From: Bradyrhizobium sp. LTSP885
GTDB taxonomy: Bacteria > Pseudomonadota > Alphaproteobacteria > Rhizobiales > Xanthobacteraceae
Reading direction: 5' to 3'
Assembly: GCF_000938305.1 (NCBI RefSeq)
Contig: NZ_JYMT01000040.1
Span: 142,664-206,663, forward strand
DNA: 64,000 nt
In this document: positions 33,324 through 41,419 of the stretch, one piece after another
Layout of the letters: every line of letters starts with the position of its first letter
Position numbering within the stretch: the first letter of the stretch is position 1
Translations under genes and position numbers: made by a program
Notes under the pieces: model-generated
Told to the model about the DNA's origin: nothing
What the model saw: only the letters and a program-made list of their open reading frames with translations
Database searches by the model: none

Positions 33324-33673
33324 GGGCGCCACTCCGTTAACCTCTTGGACAACCCCTTGGCCCTCCCGAGGTAGGCAGAATTTGCCCGGTGCATGGTTAA
33401 CAGCTGGTTAAAATGCGGATATCAGCCGTGGAGAACGCCACAACCGTGGCTCGCGAGCGCATTTTCGCCATGAAAGCTGCGTTAACCAGCGCGGATCAAG
33501 GCAGCGTGGGGCGCCGAGAAGTCGTTTTGGGACAGGCGATTCTTGGTCTATTAATAGAACGCTCGGCTGTAAGCCGTGGGGAATTAAGCAATATGGCGAG
33601 TCTCGGGCGCGATTCGCTGCGCGATCCGCGATCAGTCTGCGCTCGCTGACGGCGGAAGCTGAGGAAGGCCACC
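33324..33673. other. 350-bp divergent control region between flgB and fliO
   Basis: There is no gene here. It holds the CtrA-type box at 33396-33411, which faces flgB, and an unassigned stretch upstream of fliO with AT-rich segments (TATTAATAGAAC and GGAATTAAGCAATATGG). I found no clear -35/-10 or sigma-54 element for fliO. Confidence 0.7.
33396..33411 (-). promoter_or_regulatory. perfect CtrA-type box upstream of flgB
   Basis: On the minus strand this reads TTAA-CCAGCTG-TTAAC, matching the CtrA consensus TTAA-N7-TTAAC exactly. It lies about 75-90 bp upstream of the flgB start, a usual distance for an activator-controlled promoter. It also shares the core GTTAACAGCT with the box at 48079-48094. 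Confidence 0.85.
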
Positions 33674-34654
33674 ATGGCCGGGGACTCCAGTATGCAGGCA
33701 CCACTTACATTCATCCTCGCGTTCGTCGTCGTGCTGGTGCTGATCGGCGTCGCCGCATGGCTCGTGCGCCGCTTCGGCAGCAGCCGTCTTGGCGCCAACG
33801 CCAATCGCGGGCGGATGCCGCGGCTCGCGGTGATCGACGCTGCCGCCGTCGACGGCCGGCGCCGCCTCGTGCTGGTCCGCCGCGACAATGTCGAACATCT
33901 CCTGATGATCGGCGGGCCCAGCGACATCGTCGTGGAACCCAACATCGTCCGCGCCGCGCCCGGCCGCGATCAGATGTCGACCCGGCCGGCGGTTGCCGCC
34001 GACGCAGCGCCGCCGCGGGTCGCGCCGCTCCCCGATGCGGCCTGGGATGGCGACAGCGCCCGCGACATCTTCGATCATCCCGAACCGCAACTGCCGGATC
34101 CGCCGCAGCGTCCAGCCCGCCCGGCCTTTGCCGACGAGGTCCGCCGGCCCGCAGCCGCAGCAGAGCGCCGCAACGATCCGCTCGCCGGCTTCACGCCCGA
34201 TCTGATCGGGAGCAGGCCCGAGCGCGGCGAACCGCGCCCCGATCCGATGCCGCCGCGCTTGCCGCGCGCCGAGCCCGCAATGCCCCGTCCACCGCGCGCC
34301 GCTGAGCCGCCGAAGGCGCCGCCGCCGCTACGGGCGCCCGAGCGTGCCGTGGCACCGCCACCACCACCTGCTCCGCCGCCGCCCGCCGCGGCTCCGACAC
34401 CGCCGGCCCCCCCGGCTCCGCCAGCCGCATCGAACGCCGACGCCAATCTCGCCGAGATGGCGCAACGGCTTGAAGCCGCACTGCGCCGTCCGTCCGCTGC
34501 TGGTGACACCCTCGCGCCGCCGGTCGCACCCGAAGCGCCGGTCATCCGTCCGGCCCGCAGCGAACCGCCAGCGCCCGCTCCGCAGAAGAGCGGGTTCGAA
34601 AATCTCGAAGACGAGATGGCGTCCCTGCTCGGCCGACCGAAGACCCCTTCGTGA
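33674..34654 (+). CDS. fliO: FliO-type flagellar protein with long Pro-rich tail
   Basis: This encodes 326 residues. A membrane helix (LTFILAFVVVLVLIGVAAWLVRRF) is followed by the conserved FliO domain (MPRLAVIDAAAVDGRRRLVLVRRDNVEHLLMIGGPSDIVVEPNI). The remaining 200 or more residues are Pro/Arg/Ala-rich and mostly disordered (PPPPPAPPPPAAAPTPPAPP is typical), with a short helical NLAEMAQRLEAALRRPS and an acidic end (NLEDEMASLLGR). FliO is normally much shorter. It assists FliP assembly at the export gate. Its stop overlaps the fliP start as GTGA. Confidence 0.85.
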   Translation: MAGDSSMQAPLTFILAFVVVLVLIGVAAWLVRRFGSSRLGANANRGRMPRLAVIDAAAVDGRRRLVLVRRDNVEHLLMIGGPSDIVVEPNIVRAAPGRDQMSTRPAVAADAAPPRVAPLPDAAWDGDSARDIFDHPEPQLPDPPQRPARPAFADEVRRPAAAAERRNDPLAGFTPDLIGSRPERGEPRPDPMPPRLPRAEPAMPRPPRAAEPPKAPPPLRAPERAVAPPPPPAPPPPAAAPTPPAPPAPPAASNADANLAEMAQRLEAALRRPSAAGDTLAPPVAPEAPVIRPARSEPPAPAPQKSGFENLEDEMASLLGRPKTPS

Positions 34655-35403
34655 GGTCCGGGACAGTCCCGCGTAGAGTTTTTTTCATCGCTGTTCTGAT
34701 TGCCGCCGGATCGCTCGCCGATCCGGCGGTCGCGCAGGATATCAGCATCAATCTCGGCGGCGGCAATGGCGGCGTCACCGAGCGCGCGATCCAGCTGATC
34801 GCGCTGCTTACGGTGCTCTCGATCGCACCGTCGGTCCTGATCATGATGACGTCGTTCACGCGCATCGTGGTCGTGCTGTCGCTGCTGCGCACCGCGCTCG
34901 GCACCGCGACCGCGCCACCGAACTCGGTGATGATTGCGCTCGCGATGTTCCTCACCGCCTTCGTGATGGGGCCGGTGCTGCAGAAATCCTATGACGACGG
35001 CATCAAGCCCTTGGTCGCCAACCAGATCGGCGTCGAGGAAGCCCTGCAACGCGCCTCCGGACCGTTGCGCGGCTTCATGCAGAAGAACGTGCGCGAGAAG
35101 GACCTGAAACTGTTCATGGACCTGTCCGGCGAACCGCCGCCGGCGACGCCGGACGAGATGTCGCTGCGCATCCTGGTGCCGGCCTTCATGATCTCCGAGC
35201 TGAGGCGCGCCTTCGAGATCGGATTCCTGCTGTTCCTGCCGTTCCTGATCATCGACCTCGTGGTCGCCTCGGTCCTGATGTCGATGGGCATGATGATGCT
35301 GCCGCCGGTCGTGGTCTCGCTGCCCTTCAAGTTGATCTTCTTCGTCCTGGTCGACGGCTGGTCGCTGGTCGCCGGCAGCTTGGTGCAGAGTTACGGGGGG
35401 TAG
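34651..35403 (+). CDS. fliP: flagellar export apparatus protein FliP
   Basis: This encodes 250 residues from a GTG start that overlaps the fliO stop (GTGA), pointing to translational coupling. A signal peptide (FFIAVLIAAGSLADPAVAQD) precedes four membrane helices. Typical FliP motifs: LTVLSIAPSVLIMMTSFTRIVVVLSLLRTALGTATAPPNSVMIALAMFLT and PAFMISELRRAFEIGFLLFLPFLIIDLVVASVLMSMGMMMLPP. It forms the ring of the export gate with FliQ and FliR. Confidence 0.97.
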   Translation: MRSGTVPRRVFFIAVLIAAGSLADPAVAQDISINLGGGNGGVTERAIQLIALLTVLSIAPSVLIMMTSFTRIVVVLSLLRTALGTATAPPNSVMIALAMFLTAFVMGPVLQKSYDDGIKPLVANQIGVEEALQRASGPLRGFMQKNVREKDLKLFMDLSGEPPPATPDEMSLRILVPAFMISELRRAFEIGFLLFLPFLIIDLVVASVLMSMGMMMLPPVVVSLPFKLIFFVLVDGWSLVAGSLVQSYGG

Positions 35404-35490
35404 CCCCCCGTAACATTCATGGCCTGGTCGCTGGATCGGCCGCCGCATTCGACTATCATGCGCGGCATCGCATCCTCCGGATCCACGCCC

Positions 35491-36378
35491 ATGCAGCAGC
35501 CATTCGACCGCGCCGCAGAAGATCTCGGCAATTCGATCCATCTCGAGCATGTCAACGTGCAGGTACCAGACCAGCGCCCGGCGACGCTGTTCTATGTCGC
35601 CGGCATCGGACTGACCCGCGATCCCTATCTGATGGTGTCGGACAGCAACATGTGGGTGAATGTCGGCCGCAGCCAGTTTCATCTGCCGAGCGGCCGGCCA
35701 CAGGTGCTGCGCGGCCATACCGGACTCGTGATCGCGGGGCGGCAGGCGCTGCTCGACCGCCTGGCTTCGGTTGCGCCCAAGCTCGAAGGCACCGCATTCA
35801 CGTATCGTGCGCGCAACGATCATGTCGAGGCCACCTGCCCCTGGGGCAATCGGCTACGCTGCTATGAGCCGGATGCCGGCCGTTTCGGGCGCGTCTCGCT
35901 CGGCATCCCCTATGTCGAATTCGAGGTGCCGCACGGCACCGCTGAGGCAATCACCCGCTTCTATCCCGAGATTATGGGCATTCCCGCCAGTCTCGCGGAC
36001 GATGATGGCGCAGTGGCGCGCGTCAAGGTCGGCAAGGATCAGGTTCTGCAATTCCGCGAGAGCGATCGGGCGCAGCCGGAGTTCGACGGCCACCATGTCC
36101 AGATCTACATCACGGACTTCTCCGGCCCCTACCGGCGGCTGCGCGAGCGCGGGCTGGTCTCGCGCGAGGACAATCAGTACCAATACCGCTTCTGCGACAT
36201 CGTCGATCCCGCCGATGGCCGGCATCTGTTCACCGTCGAGCACGAGGTGCGCAGCGCCACGCATCCGATGTATCTGCGGCCACTGATCAATCGCAATCCG
36301 GCGCAAACCAACCGCACCTTCGCGCACGGCCACGAGCAGGCGCCGTGGGCGATGGGGCCGGACCAGTACGACGGATAA
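35491..36378 (+). CDS. VOC-family (glyoxalase/dioxygenase fold) protein
   Basis: This encodes 295 residues from the ATG at 35491. Two VOC halves are seen: IHLEHVNVQVPDQRPATLFYVAGIGLTRDP with SDSNMWVNVGRSQFHLPSG, and IPYVEFEVPHGTAEAITRFYPEIMGIPASLADDDG with HHVQIYITDFSGPYRRL. The His near the start of each half and the late Glu (FTVEHEVRS) could form the metal site. The substrate is unknown. A class V aminotransferase gene follows in the same direction. Confidence 0.78.
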   Translation: MQQPFDRAAEDLGNSIHLEHVNVQVPDQRPATLFYVAGIGLTRDPYLMVSDSNMWVNVGRSQFHLPSGRPQVLRGHTGLVIAGRQALLDRLASVAPKLEGTAFTYRARNDHVEATCPWGNRLRCYEPDAGRFGRVSLGIPYVEFEVPHGTAEAITRFYPEIMGIPASLADDDGAVARVKVGKDQVLQFRESDRAQPEFDGHHVQIYITDFSGPYRRLRERGLVSREDNQYQYRFCDIVDPADGRHLFTVEHEVRSATHPMYLRPLINRNPAQTNRTFAHGHEQAPWAMGPDQYDG

Positions 36379-36428
36379 ATGTCCGGCCTGCGCCGACGCA
36401 CCTTCAGCAAACGCAACAACGAGCCGAC

Positions 36429-37580
36429 ATGCTTCCTTCACAGCGCCATCTGTTCGAGATTCCACCCGACATCTGCTACCTGAATTCGGCATCCAGCGGC
36501 GCGCTGCCGCGCACAACGCTCGACGCCGGCCGCGCCGCGGTCGGACGGAAAGGCCAACCCTGGACACTCGGTGCCGGCTTCGACAGCCGCCAGTATGAAC
36601 GCGCCCGCGCGGCGGCAGCACGTCTGATCAATGCCGATGCCGGCGACATCGCGCTGATCCCGTCGATCAGCTACGGCGTCGCGACGGCGGCAAAGGTGCT
36701 GACTGTTCCGCGCGGCGCGCGCGTCATCGTGCTGGAGAACGATCACTCCTCGCCGGTGCTGGAATGGCATGCCCGCGCCGAGGCGCAAGGCTTCGTCATC
36801 GAGACCGTGCGCCAGCCCGCCGACGGCGACTGGACCTCGGCGGTGCTCACCGCGATCGAGCGGTCAGGCGCGCCGCCGGTCGGCCTCGCCTCGATCTCGT
36901 CGGTGCACTGGTCGGACGGCGGCCTGATCGACGTCGACAAGGTGCAGGCGGCGCTGCGGCGGCATGGCGCAATGTTGGTGATCGATGCGACGCATGGCGC
37001 GGGCGTCGTGGCGATGGACGTCAAGCAACTCGACCCTGATGCGGTGATCTTCCCGACCTATAAGTGGCTGATCGGCCCCTACGGCCGCGCCTTCCTCTAC
37101 ATGGCGAAACGCCATCACAACGGCGTGCCGCTGGAGCAGACCGCCGCCGGACGCCGCAACGTGAATTCCGAGAACCCGGTCTATTTCGGCGATCTCGGCT
37201 ATGTCGACAACGCGCGGCGTTACGACATGGGCGAGCGCGATTATTACATCTCGCTGGAGATGGCGTCGATCGGCATGGAGATGATGGCGGACTGGGGCGC
37301 GGCCGCCGTCGTCGAGCGGCTCGCGATGCTCACGCAACGGATCGCCGATGGCGTGCGCGACCTCGGCGTCAGCGTGCTGGATCGCCGCCTGCGCGCGCCG
37401 CATATCCTCAGCCTCGGCATGGCCGGCGGCATATCGAAAGACCTGATCGCGCAGCTTGGCGCCGAGAACATCCATGTCGCGCTGCGGCTCGGCCGGATGC
37501 GCATCTCGCCGCACGTCTTCAACGACGAGGCCGACGCCGACCGCTTCATCGCGGTCCTGGCGAAGCAACTGCGCGGTTAA
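36429..37580 (+). CDS. class V aminotransferase (cysteine desulfurase / isopenicillin N epimerase-like)
   Basis: This encodes 383 residues. The PLP enzyme fold is clear: YLNSASSGALPRTTLDAGRAA near the start, SISYGVATAAKVL, the Asp-containing MLVIDATHGAGVVAMD and the Schiff-base Lys in FPTYKWLIGPYGRAFLYM. The late LRLGRMRISPHVFNDEADADRFI gives the usual Arg and His. It has no cysteine-desulfurase active-site Cys loop, so it is more likely an epimerase- or amino-acid-processing branch. It follows the VOC gene by 50 bp and may act on the same compound. Confidence 0.8.
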   Translation: MLPSQRHLFEIPPDICYLNSASSGALPRTTLDAGRAAVGRKGQPWTLGAGFDSRQYERARAAAARLINADAGDIALIPSISYGVATAAKVLTVPRGARVIVLENDHSSPVLEWHARAEAQGFVIETVRQPADGDWTSAVLTAIERSGAPPVGLASISSVHWSDGGLIDVDKVQAALRRHGAMLVIDATHGAGVVAMDVKQLDPDAVIFPTYKWLIGPYGRAFLYMAKRHHNGVPLEQTAAGRRNVNSENPVYFGDLGYVDNARRYDMGERDYYISLEMASIGMEMMADWGAAAVVERLAMLTQRIADGVRDLGVSVLDRRLRAPHILSLGMAGGISKDLIAQLGAENIHVALRLGRMRISPHVFNDEADADRFIAVLAKQLRG

Positions 37581-37734
37581 CGATTCGTAAAGTGCGAACC
37601 GTGCGCCTTGCGCCAACCATTCGTTCATCACGATGGTGATTGTTCCAGGGCGCGGCGGCGCCAAACGTGACCTGCTTCACATCTCGCGCGACGTCCCCCG
37701 TGCTTTCGTAATGCGAAGCATGTGGGGGACGCCA

Positions 37735-37920
37735 ATGCAGAAATTCATCGAAGAGCTGGACAGCGGCGACCGCCGCGTTGCCAACAACTGGACGATCGTC
37801 GCGTTCAGCCTCTACGGATCGATCCTGGCAAGCCTCGCCATATATGCCGCGGTCGAGCACAACCGAGACATCGGCCTCGCCGCCGCCGATGTCTCGACCC
37901 CGGCGCAAGCGCAACATTAG
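37735..37920 (+). CDS. small single-helix membrane protein
   Basis: This encodes 61 residues from the ATG at 37735 (GGGGGA upstream). An N-terminal cytoplasmic part (MQKFIEELDSGDRRVANN) precedes one hydrophobic helix (WTIVAFSLYGSILASLAIYA) and a short tail. Two earlier in-frame starts (37633, 37711) are possible but lack ribosome sites. Function is unknown. Confidence 0.55.
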   Translation: MQKFIEELDSGDRRVANNWTIVAFSLYGSILASLAIYAAVEHNRDIGLAAADVSTPAQAQH

Positions 37921-37927
37921 CTGGCGA

Positions 37928-39175
37928 TCAGGCCGGACGATTGCGTGTCGCCGTGAGCCCGGCGACGAGATCGAGTGCCAGCGCCGCGGCCACCGCTACC
38001 GCACCGATCACGAACAGCAACGTATAGTCGCCGCCGCTTTGCGTAAACAAATAGGACATCCCGTAGGCGCCGGCCGCCTGGAACAGTGCGAACGTCGTGG
38101 TAGCCTGCGCCCACACGGTGCGCTGGCCGGCGGCGCAATGCGGGATCAGCTCGTGGATGCGGCCGATCACCAGCGGCACGATGCCGGGCGTGAAGCCACC
38201 GACGATGATGCTGGACACGATCAGCACGGCGAGTGATGAACTCACCGCAGGCATCGCGACGGCCACGGCTTCAACCAGGAAGCCGACGCGAAGCGCCGCG
38301 GCGAAGCCGGCGCGATCGGCGAGATGCCCGGTCAACAGCGGGCCGATGACGGCGCCGAGGCCGTACAGCACCCAGTAATGCGATCCTGCCGCGATCCCCT
38401 GCCCAAGTCCGCGGGCCACGAAATCGACCAGGAAGACCATGTGGGGCACCAGCGCCAGCGCGTTGAGGCCGTACTCGACGCACAGCATCAGCACCATCAG
38501 CGACCTCGTGCCATGCGCCGCCACATGATGCGCCTCGCCGCCCTGCGCCGCAGGCGCCTCTGATGGCCACGCCTTCCAGCTGATCAGCGTCAGCACCGCC
38601 GACAGCACACCGAGGCCGACCCAGGCCTGCGTGACGCCCTGCTGCAGCAACAGCGGAACCAGCGTGCCCGACGCTGCGACGCCAAGCCCGACACCGGCGA
38701 AAATCACGCCGCCGACAAAGCCGCGCTTGCTCGGCGCGATGTGCGGCAGGATGGTCGATGCCGCCAGCACCATGATGACACCGCCGGTGACGCCGGCGAG
38801 AAAGCGGAAGCCGAAGAACCAGATGAAAGAAATCGGCACCGCGCAGGCAAAGCAGCAGAGCGCGGCAAGTAGCATCATGCTGCGCAGTGCCCACACCGAG
38901 CCGATGCGCGACCCGAGATCGCGGGCGATCAGCGCGCCGGCGAGATAGCCGGCGAGGTTGGCGGCGCCGAGATAAACGGCTTCCGATGGCGTGAACCATT
39001 TTGCCGCGATTAGCGCCGGGATCAGCGGCGTATAGGCAAAGCGCGCGAGCCCCAGCCCGACCAGCGAGGCGCAAAGTCCTGCGGCTGCAGACAGCCACAC
39101 CGACCCGCCCGCATCCTGCGGCGCCGAGTGATGGCGCCGGCGATGATGATCGACATTGGTCCCGGACATCGACAT
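37928..39175 (-). CDS. MFS transporter, YbfB/YjiJ family
   Basis: This encodes 415 residues with about twelve membrane helices. Features of the YbfB/YjiJ branch: ARFAYTPLIPALIAAKWFTPSEAVYLGAANLAGYLAGAL and the loop motif FRFLAGVTGGVIMVLAASTILPHI. The His-rich N-terminus (NVDHHRRRHHSAP) is unusual and might bind metal. It exports or imports an unknown small compound. It is the last gene of the minus-strand run LysR-SDR-tautomerase-MFS. Confidence 0.88.
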   Translation of the reverse strand: MSMSGTNVDHHRRRHHSAPQDAGGSVWLSAAAGLCASLVGLGLARFAYTPLIPALIAAKWFTPSEAVYLGAANLAGYLAGALIARDLGSRIGSVWALRSMMLLAALCCFACAVPISFIWFFGFRFLAGVTGGVIMVLAASTILPHIAPSKRGFVGGVIFAGVGLGVAASGTLVPLLLQQGVTQAWVGLGVLSAVLTLISWKAWPSEAPAAQGGEAHHVAAHGTRSLMVLMLCVEYGLNALALVPHMVFLVDFVARGLGQGIAAGSHYWVLYGLGAVIGPLLTGHLADRAGFAAALRVGFLVEAVAVAMPAVSSSLAVLIVSSIIVGGFTPGIVPLVIGRIHELIPHCAAGQRTVWAQATTTFALFQAAGAYGMSYLFTQSGGDYTLLFVIGAVAVAAALALDLVAGLTATRNRPA

Positions 39176-39240
39176 CGGTTAAACCCTTCGGCAGATCGTG
39201 AAAAATGATTAGTTCCGATCGCTGCGATCGTTCGCAGCGA

Positions 39241-39480
39241 TCACGGCTTGCGCATCGCTGCGAGCCTCTCGCGATACGCGAGCACCGGCAGTCCGCCCCA
39301 GCCCCAATTGTCAGTGTCGACCTCCTCGATGACGACGAAGGTCGATTCCATGGGCTTGTTGAGCACGTCGCGCAGCAGCTCGCTGGCGCCCTTGATCAGA
39401 GCGGCCTTCTGCTCCGGCGTGGTGGACGACGCCCCTGGCGCCGTCCCCTCACGCGTAACCTGAACGGTGACGATAGGCAT
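39241..39480 (-). CDS. 4-oxalocrotonate-tautomerase family protein
   Basis: This encodes 79 residues starting MPIVTVQVTREG, so Pro1 is the catalytic base. The rest (TPEQKAALIKGASELLRDVLNKPMESTFVVIEEVDTDNWGWGGLPVL) is a standard single beta-alpha-beta subunit. It would form a hexamer and shift enol-keto or isomerise a small acid. It lies 20 bp after the SDR gene and is probably co-transcribed with it. Confidence 0.88.
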   Translation of the reverse strand: MPIVTVQVTREGTAPGASSTTPEQKAALIKGASELLRDVLNKPMESTFVVIEEVDTDNWGWGGLPVLAYRERLAAMRKP

Positions 39481-39500
39481 GACACGCTCCCGATCATGCG

Positions 39501-40211
39501 CTAGCGGCCGGCGCTCTGGCCGCCGTCGACATGCAGGATCTCGCCGGTGACGAAGCCCGCAGTCTCCAGGAACAGCACGGCGTCGACGATGTCCTTGACC
39601 TCGCCCATCCGGCCGACTGGGTGCAACTTGGCGAGAAAATCATGGGTCGCGGGGGCATGCATCGGCGTCTTGATGACGCCGGGCGCAACCGCGTTCACCC
39701 GAATGCCCTTGGCGGCATATTCGATCGCCAGCGACTTGGTCGCCGCGTTCAACCCGCCCTTGGTCAACGACGCCAGCACGGAGGGAACGCTGCTGCTGGC
39801 ATGATCGACGAGGCTGGTCGTCATCTGCACGATGTGCCCCGAGCCCTGCTTCACCATCTCCTTCGCCACGCGCCGCGTGATGTAGAAGAAGCCGTTGAGA
39901 TTGATCGCGAGGATCGACGCATAGTCATGGTCGGTATAATCGGTGAACGGCTTTGCGATGAAGATGCCGGCATTATTGACCAGCGTATCGATGCGGCCGA
40001 AGCGATCCAGCGCTTGCGCAACGATGCGGTCCGCGGTCGCGGGATCGCCGATGTCGCCTGCCACCGCCAGGACATCAGGGTCGGAGGACGGCTTGATGCC
40101 GCGCGAATTGGCGACGACACGATAGTTGCGATCGCGATAGGCCTTGACCAGCGCCTCGCCGATCCCCTGCGATGCGCCCGTAATGACGGCAACCTTCTGT
40201 TCTGCACCCAT
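39501..40211 (-). CDS. short-chain dehydrogenase/reductase
   Basis: This encodes 236 residues from the ATG at 40211. The Rossmann motif VAVITGASQGIGEALV binds NAD(P), NNAG follows at LVNNAGIFIAKPF, and the active site appears as VQMTTSLVDHA ... in which the expected YxxxK Tyr is not in the usual SY..K form: the segment reads SSVPSVLASLTKGGLNAATKS, with Lys kept but no Tyr at the usual position. This may be a non-canonical or inactive member. The C-terminus is complete (VTGEILHVDGGQSAGR). It lies between the LysR and tautomerase genes. Confidence 0.85.
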   Translation of the reverse strand: MGAEQKVAVITGASQGIGEALVKAYRDRNYRVVANSRGIKPSSDPDVLAVAGDIGDPATADRIVAQALDRFGRIDTLVNNAGIFIAKPFTDYTDHDYASILAINLNGFFYITRRVAKEMVKQGSGHIVQMTTSLVDHASSSVPSVLASLTKGGLNAATKSLAIEYAAKGIRVNAVAPGVIKTPMHAPATHDFLAKLHPVGRMGEVKDIVDAVLFLETAGFVTGEILHVDGGQSAGR

Positions 40212-40298
40212 GATCTCTCTCCATCGGTTGGTGAAGCGGCTCAGCGCCGTTTCGATGGAGATCAACCTAGATACATGCGCTATCCGCGCGAATGCCCG

Positions 40299-41267
40299 CT
40301 ATTCGGCAGACACTCTTCCGCGCCGCGAATGAATGGCGCCGGCATTGCGGCTGGCCTCGCGCGTCAGCCGCTCGAAATAGCGTTTCAGCCGCGGCACGGC
40401 AAAATCGGCGAAGGCACGCACCTTCGGCACGTCGAAGCGTCCTTGCGGCGCGAGCAGATGCACCGGCAGTGGCGGATGCTCATCCTTCGCCAGCAGGATC
40501 TGCAGTCGGCCGTCGCGGATTTCCTCGGCGATGTGATAGGAGAACAGCCGGGTGATGCCGTGCCCTTCCGCGGCCGAGGCGACCGCCGCGCGCACCGTGT
40601 TGACGACAAGCCTTGGCGTGAACTGGATCGCGCGCGCGACCTTCGATTTCCTTGATGGCGGGAAGCTCCAGGAATCGATTCCGAAATGCGTCATCGCGAT
40701 GATCCTGTGCTTTGCCAGGTCCGCCGGCTCGCTGATATCAGGATGTTGCGCGAGATAGCCGGGTGACGCCGCCACCACGCGGCGCACCTCGCCGAGCCTG
40801 ATCGCCACGAAATTGGAGTCGGCGAGATGGGCGATGCGCAGCGCGACGTCGATCCCCTCGTCGATCAGGTTCACGGTGCGGTCGAGCATCACGAGCCGCA
40901 CCGTGACCGCCGGATATTCCGCCATGAAGGCATCGAGCACCGGCCGCAGTACGTCTTCACCCGTGACCACGGGGGCCGTGATCGTCAGCGTGCCGCGCGG
41001 CGCGGTCCGTTCGCCGCCGGCAAGAATGTCGGCTTCCTCGAGCTCGGAGAGGATCCGGCGACAGGCTGCCGCGTAGCGCTGGCCCGCCTCGCTCAGTTTC
41101 AGCGACCGCGTGGTGCGGTGAAGCAGCTCGGCGCCGACATGATGTTCAAGGAACGCGATCGCCCGGCTGACCGCCGCCGGCGACCGCCGCAGCCGCCGCC
41201 CCGCGCCGGCGAGGCTGCCTTCGTCGACGGCCGCGACAAAGACCTTCATGGCGTCGATGCGGTCCAT
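40299..41267 (-). CDS. LysR-family regulator
   Basis: This encodes 322 residues from the ATG at 41267 (MDRIDAMKVFVAAVDEGSLAGAGRRLRRSPAAVSRAIAFLEHHVGAELLHRTTRS, the standard winged HTH). The inducer domain has PRGTLTITAPVVTGEDVL and TVRLVMLDRTVNLIDEGIDVALRIAHL, typical of the CrgA-like branch. It is in the same direction as the SDR, tautomerase and MFS genes, 87 bp before the SDR gene, so it may regulate that run. Confidence 0.9.
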   Translation of the reverse strand: MDRIDAMKVFVAAVDEGSLAGAGRRLRRSPAAVSRAIAFLEHHVGAELLHRTTRSLKLSEAGQRYAAACRRILSELEEADILAGGERTAPRGTLTITAPVVTGEDVLRPVLDAFMAEYPAVTVRLVMLDRTVNLIDEGIDVALRIAHLADSNFVAIRLGEVRRVVAASPGYLAQHPDISEPADLAKHRIIAMTHFGIDSWSFPPSRKSKVARAIQFTPRLVVNTVRAAVASAAEGHGITRLFSYHIAEEIRDGRLQILLAKDEHPPLPVHLLAPQGRFDVPKVRAFADFAVPRLKRYFERLTREASRNAGAIHSRRGRVSAE

Positions 41268-41419
41268 ACTCTTTCTCGTTTGAGGAAATGATTGAACGGA
41301 GGTTACGGGCGCGCCGGGCAAATGGCAACGAACCACCATCGACGCCCTCGCGGCGTTGCGGCGTTGCGGCGGCATTGACGTGGCGATAGATTGCGACTGA
41401 TCATGCCGACGGAGGCACC

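Noticed and set aside
37576..37592. CtrA-like box (GGTTAACGATTCGTAAAG)
   Set aside because: The right half is TAAA rather than TTAA and it lies at the end of the aminotransferase gene with no flagellar neighbour, so it is probably chance.
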